Shown one piece after another: positions 16,382-23,665 of a stretch of DNA of 23,665 nucleotides. Position 1 is the first letter of the stretch, and every line of letters starts with the position of its first letter. Source of the stretch: CAYVWB01 sp964455395 (lineage in GTDB: Bacteria > Desulfobacterota > Desulfovibrionia > Desulfovibrionales > Desulfovibrionaceae); NCBI GenBank assembly GCA_964455395.1, contig CAYVWB010000067.1, positions 1 to 23,665 on the forward strand, read 5' to 3'. The notes beneath the pieces are model-generated. The model searched no databases, was not told the DNA's origin, and saw nothing but the letters and a program-made list of their open reading frames with translations. The position numbers were made by a program, and so were the translations under genes.

Positions 16382-16699
16382 CTATTCCACGATTTCGGAG
16401 CCAGGCACTTCGATGAGGTGCCCTTCGCCTGCGTCGAAGACCACGGTGTAGTCGCCTTCGGGCTTGTCGAATTCGAAGTCGCTCAACTCGGACATCTGCC
16501 CGTCAAGGAGCACCGCCCCGCCGGCGTCTTTCACCTGCACGGTCACGCCGGCGGCCGAGGAGCCGTCGGAGAAGCCGCCTTCGCAAAGCACGGTGCCGTC
16601 GCCGTTGTCGTAACAGGCGAAGAGCGGCGTGTGCGCGGAAGCCACGCTGGCGATGAGCAAGAGGCCGGTCAGCAAAGCGATGGTGATGCAATGTCGCAT
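16382..16699 (-). CDS. Small secreted NikL-like / beta-sandwich protein
   Basis: A 105-residue periplasmic protein. The ATG at 16699 has AAGGAG nine bases upstream. A clear signal peptide (CITIALLTGLLLIASVASA) is followed by HTPLFACYDNGDGTVLCEGG and FSDGSSAAGVTVQVKDAGG, then DYTVVFDAGEGHLIEVPGS. The N-terminal His of the mature protein, the NGDGTV-C-GGFSDG pattern and the closing GEGH match the small NikL-type component of nickel/cobalt uptake clusters, which has a carboxypeptidase-regulatory-like fold. The two Cys could form a disulfide. Its pairing with the COG5266 protein supports a shared job in metal capture at the outside of the inner membrane. Metal identity is inferred as iron only from the feo context. 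Confidence 0.7.
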   Translation of the reverse strand: MRHCITIALLTGLLLIASVASAHTPLFACYDNGDGTVLCEGGFSDGSSAAGVTVQVKDAGGAVLLDGQMSELSDFEFDKPEGDYTVVFDAGEGHLIEVPGSEIVE

Positions 16700-16756
16700 G
16701 AAAAATCTCTCCTTGTGGTGTTGATGATGACGTTACTGACTCGGGGCGGATGCGGC

Positions 16757-18025
16757 CTACTCGTCGAACGCAAGGAGTCCGGCCGCAAGGCCGAAGACGC
16801 CTGTCACGGCGACGAATGCGGTGCGGGGTAGCAGTTCCCGCCTGGAGCGGCGCATCATGAGAAAACACGCCGCCGACACGCCGAGACCGATCAGCGAGAT
16901 CCAGCCGCCCGGCTGCGCCCGCCACGTCACGAAACCTTCGTCTTTCAGGGTCAGGGTGAAAGGAAAAAGCGCGTCGCGGATGACGTGGGCCGTCCGCCGT
17001 TCCGCGCGGGCCATGGTGTGCGAATACCGACGGACAGGCGCCAGCGTGTCCCCCTCCAGGGTGGCGGCCACGCCACGCACAATGCGTTCGTCGGTAAGGA
17101 CCGCCGTGTAATACAGCGGATTCATGATGACCTTGAAGTCCATGCGCTCCGGCGCGTACCCCTCCAGGGGCAGCTCCACGAGGCCGTAGCCCTCCTCCTT
17201 CAGCAGAAAGAGACGGTCATCTGCGGTGAGCAACAGGCCGAGGTAGTCGCGGCGTCTGCTCTCCGAAATTTCGATATGGGCGACATCCAGCGCCGGGTCG
17301 ATGGGCGTGCGCCGCACCCAGGGTTCGCCAGCCACGCGCTTCAGATGGAAGACCGCGCCGGTGGCGTCCACCAGGAAATGCCCGGCGTCGTGGGGCTTCA
17401 GGATGGTGTGTTTGCCCGCGACGAAACGCGCCGGGAAGGTGAAGCCGGCGTCCTCCAAGGCCGTGGTGAACCGTGCGGAGAGCGCTTCATCCACGGCGTT
17501 CACGTCCGCATTGACAAACTCCAGACCATCAGGCGCGAGGCGGTAGCGGTCCTCCGGGAAGACGAGACGGGCCTGCTCCGGCGCGGACTCCAGCAGTGGA
17601 TAGAGTCCCGGATCGGACGCGCGGCCGCGGATCTCCTCGGATTGCAGCTCCAGCACGCGGCGGTTGTCGCGGATGTCCGCCACGGTGAAGGTTCGGCCGT
17701 GGAGCTCCAGAGGCAGCAGGCCCCAGAGCTCCATGTTCTTGTAGTAGATGAAGGGGAGCTGCCGTTCGAATGCTTCACGACTGTAATAGCGGCCGCTTTC
17801 ATCCTTGTAGACAAATTCCGCGTGGTGGTCTTCGGCCTTGGCGCGCGCCTCGGGAGGCGGATCGGCCACTTTTTCCTTCCAGATGAACTCCTCCAGCACG
17901 GGACTGTAAAGCAGGTGCGTGCGCGCCACATCGACCAGAAAGAGCTTGTCGTAGAGCAGTGGCAGGTAGACGGAAAGCGCTGCAGCCGTCAGGATGGCGA
18001 AACACCATTGCGCGAGTCGTCGCAT
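16757..18025 (-). CDS. DUF4857-like membrane protein of ABC-2 transporter block
   Basis: A 422-residue protein. The ATG at 18025 overlaps the permease stop by one base (TGATG) and is preceded by AGGAGG. One N-terminal membrane helix (AQWCFAILTAAALSVYLPLL) leads to a large extracytoplasmic domain of about 320 residues with mixed strands (FEFVNADVNAVDE-like and TGAVFHLKRVAGEPWVRRTP stretches). Two helices close the protein (GGWISLIGLGVSAACFLMMR and TAFVAVTGVFGLAAGLLAF). The layout and position after an ABC ATPase and permease fit DUF4857, which I recall beside such transporters in Bacteroides and Desulfovibrio. It is probably the accessory periplasmic-domain subunit that contacts the secreted NikL- and COG5266-like proteins. 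The transported substrate is unknown. Confidence 0.65.
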   Translation of the reverse strand: MRRLAQWCFAILTAAALSVYLPLLYDKLFLVDVARTHLLYSPVLEEFIWKEKVADPPPEARAKAEDHHAEFVYKDESGRYYSREAFERQLPFIYYKNMELWGLLPLELHGRTFTVADIRDNRRVLELQSEEIRGRASDPGLYPLLESAPEQARLVFPEDRYRLAPDGLEFVNADVNAVDEALSARFTTALEDAGFTFPARFVAGKHTILKPHDAGHFLVDATGAVFHLKRVAGEPWVRRTPIDPALDVAHIEISESRRRDYLGLLLTADDRLFLLKEEGYGLVELPLEGYAPERMDFKVIMNPLYYTAVLTDERIVRGVAATLEGDTLAPVRRYSHTMARAERRTAHVIRDALFPFTLTLKDEGFVTWRAQPGGWISLIGLGVSAACFLMMRRSRRELLPRTAFVAVTGVFGLAAGLLAFDE

Positions 18026-18696
18026 CAGCTCACCCTCCTGTACCGATAGCGGTACGTGGGGTGGAGCTCCGCCATGAGGAGAAGCGGCAGCGCCAGCGCC
18101 AGCCATGGCAGAACATGTGCGTATGCCGCGGGCTCCACACTCCAGAAGAAAAGCCCTGCCAGGCAGCCTGCAATCGCCAGATTGCAAAGTCTCCGCGGGA
18201 AAGCGGGTTCCAGCAGGGTGAGCGTGACCCCCATGTACCCCACCAAGCCGGCCATGGCCCACGGCGCCCATGTGGTGAAGGCGAGCGAGAGCACTTCCGC
18301 CGGGAACCACAAGGAGGTGATCCACGCCAGACCCACGCCCTGCACCGCGAGGCAACACCCCAACGCTGCAAGCCCCGCAGCGAAGTGGGCGAGCATCAGC
18401 CGCCAGGAGGGCACAGGCAAATGCAGCGCAAGGCGGATGCGTTCGCTGCGCATCTCCGACAAGAACTGCAGGAAAGCCAACGCCGCCCCCGTGGCCAAAG
18501 GCGCGTATTCCAACGGCTGGAAGTGGAGCCGCCCCAGCTGCATGACCTGATACCAGACCATCTCGGCGTGCTGTTCGCGGAAGAGGGCCCGCGTCTGCAG
18601 CCAGACGTACCCCACCACGGCGAGGTTGACCGCAAGCGCCAGGAGCACGGGCTTGCGCATTTTGAGATATTCCTTGATCAGAATGGGTCGGAGCAT
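18025..18696 (-). CDS. ABC-2 type transporter permease
   Basis: A 223-residue polytopic membrane protein with about six helices, starting MLRPILIKEYLKMRKPVLLA. The IKEYLKxRKP coupling-helix-like beginning is typical of ABC-2 permeases. Helices include LLALAVNLAVVGYVWL, ATGAALAFLQFL, LMLAHFAAGLAALGCCLA, AMAGLVGYMGVTLTLL and VLPWLALALPLLLMAEL. The ATG at 18696 has only a weak ribosome site; ATG at residue 13 is an alternative. It lies 87 bases after the ABC ATPase stop and overlaps the DUF4857-like gene by one base, so the three form one transporter. ABC-2 systems usually export, which is unexpected in a ferrous iron import operon. Confidence 0.8.
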   Translation of the reverse strand: MLRPILIKEYLKMRKPVLLALAVNLAVVGYVWLQTRALFREQHAEMVWYQVMQLGRLHFQPLEYAPLATGAALAFLQFLSEMRSERIRLALHLPVPSWRLMLAHFAAGLAALGCCLAVQGVGLAWITSLWFPAEVLSLAFTTWAPWAMAGLVGYMGVTLTLLEPAFPRRLCNLAIAGCLAGLFFWSVEPAAYAHVLPWLALALPLLLMAELHPTYRYRYRRVS

Positions 18697-18783
18697 ATGC
18701 GGATGAATCTCATTGTCAGCTGAAGGATGTCAGAATACCGGAGATGCGGCGCCTCGCCCTGCGTGTGCGCTCTTGCGCCCGCC

Positions 18784-19680
18784 TCAGTACCGCCCCGTGT
18801 AGCCGATGAAGGCGTCTTCCAGGGACATGGGCAGCTGCTGCAGATCGTCCCCGGCCACGTCCTGCGCCGAGAGCGCCTGCGCCGTGTCCGCCAGGCCGGC
18901 GAACGCGAAGAGCTCCCAGTGGCGGGCGTGCTCCTCCACATTTTTGATGGGGCCGCTGGCTTGGGGCTTGGCCCCGTCGGTTTTCTTCAGATGGTAGCGG
19001 TTGAAAGCGCAGAGGAACTCCTTGAGCGAGAAACGCTGCACGGCGCCGCCGCGTTCCAGGAAGATGAGTTCGTCGGCGAGGCGCTCCATGTCCTGGATGA
19101 CGTGGGACGTCAGGAAGACGGTGCGTTCGCCGCCATCGAGGTATTCTGTCATCATGTCCAGGAAGAGACGGCGGTAGCCGGCGTCCAGGCCCATGGAGTA
19201 GTCGTCCAGAATGAGCAGCTCGGGTTGTTGCGCCATGAGCAGGCCCAGCGCCACCTGGGAGCGCTGCCCCTCGCTCATGCGCGCCACGAGGTGCGAATCC
19301 GGCAGGCCCAGCCGGCCCACCAGGGTGTAGTAGAAGTCCTTGCGCCACTTTGGGTAGAAGCTCGCGTAGAAGCGTTCGATCTCCTTGATGCTCATGAAAT
19401 CGTAGGCGAGGTGGCCTTCGAAGAGGAGCCCCACCCGGCGTCGGGTGGCGGGCTGCAAGGCGTGGGAGGGGTCGCCAAGGACGAAACACTCGCCGCCGTC
19501 AGGCTGCATGTAACCCATGAGGATGTTGAGCAGTGTGGTCTTGCCCACACCGTTCTTGCCCAGCAGCGCGACCACTTTGCCCCGCGGCGCAGTGAAACTG
19601 AGGTCTTCGTAGATGGTCCTGGCGCCGAAGCTGTGGCGCAGGTTCCGTACGTCGATGACGGCGTCGTGCATGATGTCCAT
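18784..19680 (-). CDS. ABC transporter ATP-binding protein
   Basis: A 298-residue ATPase. The ATG at 19680 has AAGGA ten bases upstream; in-frame codons further upstream run into the preceding small gene. Walker A is GKNGVGKTT (41-49), the signature is MSEGQRSQ (135-142), and Walker B is LLILDDYSMGLD, followed by the H-loop FLTSHVI. In Walker B the usual catalytic Glu is Asp (LDDY instead of LDEP). I recall DDYS-GLD as recurrent in the ATPases beside DUF4857 proteins, so this is probably a subfamily trait rather than a defect. The 80-residue C-terminal extension is not conserved in general exporters. The gene starts 31 bases after the FeoB-associated peptide gene, which ties the transporter to the feo operon. 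Confidence 0.88.
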   Translation of the reverse strand: MDIMHDAVIDVRNLRHSFGARTIYEDLSFTAPRGKVVALLGKNGVGKTTLLNILMGYMQPDGGECFVLGDPSHALQPATRRRVGLLFEGHLAYDFMSIKEIERFYASFYPKWRKDFYYTLVGRLGLPDSHLVARMSEGQRSQVALGLLMAQQPELLILDDYSMGLDAGYRRLFLDMMTEYLDGGERTVFLTSHVIQDMERLADELIFLERGGAVQRFSLKEFLCAFNRYHLKKTDGAKPQASGPIKNVEEHARHWELFAFAGLADTAQALSAQDVAGDDLQQLPMSLEDAFIGYTGRY

Positions 19681-19711
19681 GATACAGTATTCCTTGACAA
19701 TCTCTATTGAT

Positions 19712-19906
19712 TCAGCTGTCACGCCCCGGGGCGTCCTCTTTCGGCATGGGGTGCAACGTATGCTGGCCGCAGCATTCGCCGTCTTCCTTCTTCTTGCCGC
19801 ATCCGCCGGCGCAGCCGCAGCCGCCCTTGCCGGCGCGGACGAAGATCTTCCACACGGAGTACACGGCCCACCCCAGAATCAGCGCGACGATTGCGTATTC
19901 CCACAT
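19712..19906 (-). CDS. FeoB-associated Cys-rich membrane protein
   Basis: A 64-residue protein. The ATG at 19906 is preceded by AGGAG, which overlaps the region of the feoB stop codon (TAG at 19916-19918), so translation is probably coupled to feoB. One N-terminal membrane helix (EYAIVALILGWAVYSVWKIF) is followed by a cytoplasmic Cys/Gly/Lys tail, GGCGCAGGCGKKKEDGECCG, then a His-containing end. This is the FeoB-associated Cys-rich membrane protein family, found after feoB in many anaerobes in place of FeoC. The five cysteines could hold Fe2+ or an iron-sulfur cluster and report iron status to FeoB, though the exact role is unproven. Confidence 0.88.
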   Translation of the reverse strand: MWEYAIVALILGWAVYSVWKIFVRAGKGGCGCAGGCGKKKEDGECCGQHTLHPMPKEDAPGRDS

Positions 19907-19915
19907 GCGGCGCTC

Positions 19916-22429
19916 CTAGGCCGGTCCGGCATAGGTTGTCTTGGGGGGATTCCAGGTGGGGTCCGGCGTGAACGCGAGCCCCACCGCCGTGCAGAAGGCG
20001 AGGCCATAGAAGGCTCCCATGGCCTGGATCCCCGTGAGCTCCAGCAGATTGCCGCCGGTGAAGACCACGCTGGCCACCACCAGCCCCACGACCGTGGGGA
20101 AGCCCATGGCGAAGAGCATCCACCGGTAAGAGCCTGTCTGCATTTTCACCATGATGGTGGTGGCGAGGCAGGGCGGGTACAGCGCGAAGAAGAGAATCAG
20201 CGCCAGCGCGCCCAGGGGCGTCCGGCCTTCTTCTTCACCTGCGGCGGCCATGCGTTCCTCCAGGGTGGCGCCTTCGTCCGCGCCTTCCTGGAAGATGGCG
20301 CCCAGGGTGGCCACGCTGGACTCCCGCGCAGCGAAGGAGCTGATGAGCGCGATGTTCACCTTCCAATCGAAGCCGGCGAACTGCGTCACGGGCTCCAGCG
20401 CGCGGCCCACTCTGCCGAAAAAGCTGTGCTCGATGCGTTCGCTGCGCATTTCCTGACGGATGGTCTTGCGCACGTTGGCCAAGCCGCGGAGTTCACGATT
20501 GATCTTCTTGGCGGCCGCGTCGCCGCCCCTCAACAGCAACGGCGCATAACTCGGATGGTTGCTGCGGAACTGATCGTCCACATCGCTTCCCCCGGCGAGT
20601 TTGGCGCTCCGGTATTCATCGTACAAAACAAGCAACGTGACGAGGCCTTCGCCCTCCACCAGCTCCGTGTACTTCGGCTCACCCTGCGCCGCGACCATGG
20701 TGCGGAACTCCGTCATGGCCGTCTCCATGCGCGCTTCGTAGGCGTCCATATGATCCTCCGGCACGCCAGGAAACTGCAGCAGGATGAATACGCACACGGA
20801 TACCGCCACCACTATGGTCCCCACTTTTTTGATGTACTGCCACGTGCGATCAAAAGCGCGTCGCAATACACCTGTAATTGTCGGCAAGTGGTAGGTTGGC
20901 ATCTCCATGACGAAAGGCGCCGTCTCTTTACCGCGCAGCACTACACTGGTGAGAAACTTGGCGATGATCAACGCCATGATGATCGTGATGGTGGAGATGA
21001 AGAGCATGGCCCAGGATTTGTGGTCGGCGAAGTAGATGTTCACCAACAATGTGTAGAGCGGCACCTTGGCGAGACAGTTCATGTACGGCACGGTGAGTAT
21101 CGTCGCCAGGCGGGAACGTTCGTCCGGGATGCCTTTCGTGGCCATGACGCCCGGCACGGCGCAGCCTCCCGCAAAGACGCCGCCCAGCACGAACGGCAGC
21201 GTGGACTGTCCGTGCAGGCCGAAGCTGTGGAAGATGCGGTCCAGAATGAAAGCGATGCGCGCCATGTACCCGGAGTCTTCCAGAATAGCGATGAGACCGA
21301 AAAGTATAAAGAATATAGGCACATAGTTGAGCAGCGTGTTCGCGCTGTCCACCATCCACAACGCCAGGGACCGGAGCAGTGAATCCTCCAGCAGCCCGGG
21401 CGTGGGCAGGATGGAGGCCACCGTCTCCCGCAACCACGCCAACGCCGGCCACGTGTACTTCGTCAGCTCGTAGCCCTGCACGATGGAGAGCTCGTAAATG
21501 AGGTACACCGATGCGACAAGCACGAAAGGCGCCGCCACACGGTTCAGCACCACACGGTCGATCCGCTCCGTCAGGGAGGTCCCGGCTTCCCGCGTCTGGG
21601 TGACGCACGCTGCAGCCACTTGCCCCGCCAAGACGTCACGCCGGCTCACGATGTGATCCCCCGGCGTAAGCGACGCCTCCGCCTCGAAGGCTTCGGCCAT
21701 GGTCCGCACCAGCGCGAACACGCCCTCGTGATCCGGGTGGCCTTCCTCCACCAGCCGGAACGCCTCGGCGTCGTCCTCCAGCAATTTCACGGCCAGCCAG
21801 CGCGGCGGCGCCGTGAGCGCCAAGCCGGGGGCCTCGGCCAACCGCTTTTCCACCGCGGCGATGTGGGGCTCCAGCTCGCCGTAAGGCACCACCACTCGAG
21901 GCGCGACTCTGGCGTTTTGCTCGCCGAGGCTCGCCCTCTCGCGGATGGCGGCGCGCAGCTCGGCTTTCCCCACGCCCTTGCGTCCCACGGTGGCGACAGC
22001 CGGCACGCCAAGCGTCTGGGCCAAGGCGGCCACGTCCAGCTGGCGGCCCTTGCCTTCAGCCACGTCCACCATATTGCACGCCATCACGACAGGCAGCCCC
22101 ATCTCCAGGAGCTGGAAAGTGAAATAGAGGCTGCGCTTGAGCTGGGAGGCGTCCAGGACGTTGAGCACCACATCCGGCTTCTCGGTCAGAAGAAAATCAC
22201 GCGCCACCCGCTCTTCCAACGAATACGAGGTGAGACTGTACGTCCCGGGAAGGTCCACCACCTCCACTCGCCCGGCGTCGTCACGATACGCGCCGACCTT
22301 CTTGTCGACAGTGACGCCCGGATAGTTCGCGATGTGCTGGTTCGCGCCGGTGAGCATGTTGAAGATCGTGGACTTGCCGGCGTTCTGTTGGCCGGCGAGC
22401 CCCACGAGCAGGGAGCGGGAAGCGGGCAT
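19916..22429 (-). CDS. feoB: Ferrous iron transporter FeoB
   Basis: An 837-residue inner-membrane Fe2+ importer. The N-terminal GTPase domain has G1 GQQNAGKST (13-21), the switch region ANYPGVTVDKK, G3 DLPGTYSLT and G4 NMVD, followed by a helical spacer (to about residue 260). The membrane part has two gate motifs typical of FeoB: PFVLGGVFAGGCAVPGVMAT and, near the C-terminus, FALYPPCLATTIMVKMQTGS, each with the conserved Cys in a gating helix. Between them is a long hydrophilic insert of about 120 residues (EDHMDAYEARMETAMTEF to RKTIRQEMRSERIEHSFF), longer than in E. coli FeoB but, as I recall, seen in Desulfovibrio-type proteins. The ATG at 22429 lies 21 bases after the feoA stop. The operon continues into the Cys-rich peptide and the ABC block. 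Confidence 0.97.
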   Translation of the reverse strand: MPASRSLLVGLAGQQNAGKSTIFNMLTGANQHIANYPGVTVDKKVGAYRDDAGRVEVVDLPGTYSLTSYSLEERVARDFLLTEKPDVVLNVLDASQLKRSLYFTFQLLEMGLPVVMACNMVDVAEGKGRQLDVAALAQTLGVPAVATVGRKGVGKAELRAAIRERASLGEQNARVAPRVVVPYGELEPHIAAVEKRLAEAPGLALTAPPRWLAVKLLEDDAEAFRLVEEGHPDHEGVFALVRTMAEAFEAEASLTPGDHIVSRRDVLAGQVAAACVTQTREAGTSLTERIDRVVLNRVAAPFVLVASVYLIYELSIVQGYELTKYTWPALAWLRETVASILPTPGLLEDSLLRSLALWMVDSANTLLNYVPIFFILFGLIAILEDSGYMARIAFILDRIFHSFGLHGQSTLPFVLGGVFAGGCAVPGVMATKGIPDERSRLATILTVPYMNCLAKVPLYTLLVNIYFADHKSWAMLFISTITIIMALIIAKFLTSVVLRGKETAPFVMEMPTYHLPTITGVLRRAFDRTWQYIKKVGTIVVAVSVCVFILLQFPGVPEDHMDAYEARMETAMTEFRTMVAAQGEPKYTELVEGEGLVTLLVLYDEYRSAKLAGGSDVDDQFRSNHPSYAPLLLRGGDAAAKKINRELRGLANVRKTIRQEMRSERIEHSFFGRVGRALEPVTQFAGFDWKVNIALISSFAARESSVATLGAIFQEGADEGATLEERMAAAGEEEGRTPLGALALILFFALYPPCLATTIMVKMQTGSYRWMLFAMGFPTVVGLVVASVVFTGGNLLELTGIQAMGAFYGLAFCTAVGLAFTPDPTWNPPKTTYAGPA

Positions 22430-22450
22430 GAGTGATCCGATGCTGAAAGG

Positions 22451-22762
22451 TTACGCGGCGTTGACTTCGATCTGTGCTGCTTCGCGCTTGCGCAGGGTGA
22501 CAAAGGAGTCGCCCACTCGCAGCTCCATGGGATCGCCCAGCGTGGCCACGCGGACGACCTCCACCTCGGCGTTGGGCACGAAGCCCATGGCCAGCAACCG
22601 CTGCCGGACAGCGCCATGCGCATGGTGACGACGGATGCGACACCGCTGCCCGCCAGCAAGAACGTTCAAGGTGCAACAACCGTGAGCGTGCGTGGCGGCT
22701 TGCTGGAAATCGTGCTGAAGTGGCCGGCCTTCGCCGCCGTGCGCGTGCTTGCGTCTCTGCAT
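22451..22762 (-). CDS. feoA: FeoA with His-rich N-terminal extension
   Basis: A 103-residue protein. The ATG at 22762 has AAGGAG six bases upstream, the best site; a longer form from 22822 lacks one. Residues about 30-103 are a standard FeoA SH3-like domain: LNVLAGGQRCRIRRHHAHGA, then RQRLLAMGFVPNAEVEVVRV and PMELRVGDSFVTLRKREAAQ. The N-terminus is unusual, with repeated His (KHAHGGEG, HDF, THAHGCC), and continues into the RRHHAHG loop of the domain. This could bind Fe2+ or Zn2+. It is the first gene of the feo operon, 69 bases below a predicted -10 element with an embedded Fur-like palindrome. Confidence 0.93.
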   Translation of the reverse strand: MQRRKHAHGGEGRPLQHDFQQAATHAHGCCTLNVLAGGQRCRIRRHHAHGAVRQRLLAMGFVPNAEVEVVRVATLGDPMELRVGDSFVTLRKREAAQIEVNAA

Positions 22763-22830
22763 GGGAGACTCCTTGTGGATGTCGTGAGTTGAAGGCGTTT
22801 GATTGTGGAGCGAACTCGTCATGAATGAGC

Positions 22831-22859
22831 ACGCTAGTGAAAACCGTTCTCAGAGTCAA
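22831..22859 (-). promoter_or_regulatory. Predicted feoA promoter with Fur box in the spacer
   Basis: On the minus strand TTGACT (22859-22854) and TAGCGT (22836-22831) are 17 bases apart. The spacer contains TGAGAACGGTTTTCA (22852-22838), a 7-1-7 palindrome with six of seven matching arm positions, close to the Fur consensus TGATAATnATTATCA. A repressor bound there would block the polymerase directly. The -10 is a weak match (three of six). Confidence 0.6.
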
Positions 22860-23021
22860 CACCCTCGCGCACATTTTCCGGATCACTCGGCCCGGCAAAA
22901 CGTCGTGGCGATGCGGCCGAATGAGCAGTCATCCATATGGTCCTTCCCGGAGACACACGGGGCGACGCCCACTCAGCGCTTCCCTGTGCGGCGCGAAAGC
23001 AGGAAAACTTTCCGTGCGGTA

Positions 23022-23050
23022 TTGACAATCGTTCTCAATCTCGCTAGAAA
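23022..23050 (+). promoter_or_regulatory. Predicted divergent promoter with second Fur box
   Basis: On the plus strand TTGACA (23022-23027) and TAGAAA (23045-23050) are separated by 17 bases. TGACAATCGTTCTCA (23023-23037) overlaps the -35 and spacer and is a 7-1-7 Fur-like palindrome (five of seven arm matches). It would drive the plus-strand gene whose ATG is at 23288, with a leader of about 230 bases. It could alternatively serve as a distal Fur site for feoA. Confidence 0.5.
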
Positions 23051-23287
23051 CATTCTCACGCACGCAGCGCTCCGGCGTCAGGCTCTCCACCTGCTCACCG
23101 GACTCGACGCCACCCCTCGCTGGGGCGCCGCGCGCCATTCGACCGGGACGGCGGTTTCGCAACACAACGTCGCGGCACATGGGCCGCCGCGGCAGGCGTG
23201 TCCGGCCATCGGGGCCGGGGGCGTCGCTCTCCTCTCCTAGCGGACGGTGAAACCGCCGCATCCCGGCGACGTTACAGGAGGCGCATC

Positions 23288-23665
23288 ATGCTGATGGATC
23301 CACAACGCAAGCCCGAGACCACGGGCCGCCGCAAGAAACTCTGGGAACTTGCTGACTTGCAGTGCCCTGTCATCGGCACATGTCTCTCCATGGCGGAGCT
23401 CAGGAAGCTCGCCCGCCAAGCCGAGATTCCCTTCCCCGACAACGCCTCGGACTTCGACGTCCACGGCAACTTCGTCGCTCTCTGCAAGCAACCCGGCCGC
23501 GCCGCCAAGGTCGTCAACAAAAAGCTCGACAAGAAGTTCGCCGCCGCCATCCGCCGCTACGGCAAAGCCAAGGACGACGATGCGCTTCGCGGCCTCTGGC
23601 GTGAGGACCAGGCAGCCGGCGACATCCCCGGCCCTTTCTGGGCTCTCGTGTCTCACGCGCGCGTC
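23288..23665 (+). CDS. Conserved-looking hypothetical protein, partial, leaves right edge
   Basis: The only intact plus-strand gene found. The ATG at 23288 has a strong AGGAGG (23276-23281) six bases upstream, and the frame stays open for 126 codons to the window end. The translation begins MLMDPQRKPETTGRRKKLWE, continues LADLQCPVIGTCLSMAELRK and has a basic helix (AAKVVNKKLDKKFAAAIRRY), then LRGLWREDQAAGDIPGPFWA. It is soluble, with no signal peptide, and has three Cys in the first 70 residues (QCPVIGTC and ALCKQ). I do not recognise the family. The upstream Fur-box promoter suggests iron-dependent expression. The C-terminus, and so any decisive domain, lies outside the window. Confidence 0.75.
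   Translation, partial: MLMDPQRKPETTGRRKKLWELADLQCPVIGTCLSMAELRKLARQAEIPFPDNASDFDVHGNFVALCKQPGRAAKVVNKKLDKKFAAAIRRYGKAKDDDALRGLWREDQAAGDIPGPFWALVSHARV

Larger units (their letters stand above)
22763..23287. other. Divergent regulatory region between feoA and the plus-strand gene
   Basis: A 525-base region without a credible gene. It holds two promoter/Fur-box units pointing in opposite directions. The part from about 23060 to 23270, the untranslated leader of the plus-strand transcript, is GC-rich with several short inverted repeats. No riboswitch consensus could be recognised in it. Confidence 0.6.

Noticed and set aside
15462..16699. Assignment of the NikL-like and COG5266 proteins as a nickel transporter
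   Set aside because: No NikMN/CbiMQO energy-coupling components are nearby and the genes follow feoAB, so the metal is left open.
19613..21382. Open frame of 589 codons on the plus strand opposite feoB
   Set aside because: Antisense shadow with His/Arg/Gln-rich composition; feoB on the other strand is unambiguous.

Overview
The window is a GC-rich, gene-dense bacterial segment. Its gene types (Desulfovibrio-style FeoB with a long insert, FeoB-associated Cys-rich peptide, COG5266/DUF4198 protein, ferrosome-type P-type ATPase) and frequent GTG starts suggest a member of the Desulfobacterota, probably near Desulfovibrionales. That assignment is inference. Nearly all genes lie on the minus strand in two long, tightly packed transcription units.

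Left flank (1-4728): a truncated secreted protein with a Tim44-like N-terminus that runs into an oxidoreductase-like segment; a small secreted protein with a symmetric cysteine pattern; phosphoenolpyruvate synthase (ppsA); and a frameshifted remnant of a hemerythrin-domain gene on the plus strand.

Centre (15199 down to 4729): one apparent twelve-gene unit, with most junctions overlapping or only a few bases apart. In order it encodes a membrane diguanylate cyclase (GGDEF), an HD-GYP phosphodiesterase, a small unknown protein, an OmpR-type regulator with a degenerate receiver, a CPC-type P1B ATPase, a stand-alone HMA_2-like protein, a repetitive Gly/Pro/Tyr/Gln-rich protein with a C-terminal membrane helix, a glycine-zipper membrane protein, a second Tyr/Pro/Gln-rich protein with the same helix, a 76-residue two-helix membrane protein, a P1B-6 ATPase (SCA motif, FezB-like), and a protein with three FeoA-like domains. 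Three proteins share an arginine-rich H-x-x-P-[GN]-R-[LV]-R-L motif. This is best read as a ferrosome (fez) locus, that is, genes for an intracellular membrane-bound iron-storage compartment. It is unusual in carrying its own c-di-GMP make/break pair, its own regulator and two different metal ATPases.

Right (22762 down to 15462): feoA, feoB and the FeoB-associated peptide, followed by an ABC-2 type transporter (ATPase, permease, DUF4857-like membrane protein) and two secreted metal-uptake-like proteins (NikL-like and COG5266/DUF4198). The unit ends in a 12-bp-stem hairpin. A Fur-box-like palindrome lies inside the spacer of a predicted feoA promoter. A second Fur-box promoter points the other way, toward a plus-strand gene that leaves the window at the right edge.

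Together the window looks like an iron island: Fur-controlled ferrous iron import beside an iron-storage organelle operon that may be tuned by c-di-GMP. Family assignments come from reading motifs; no database search was run.
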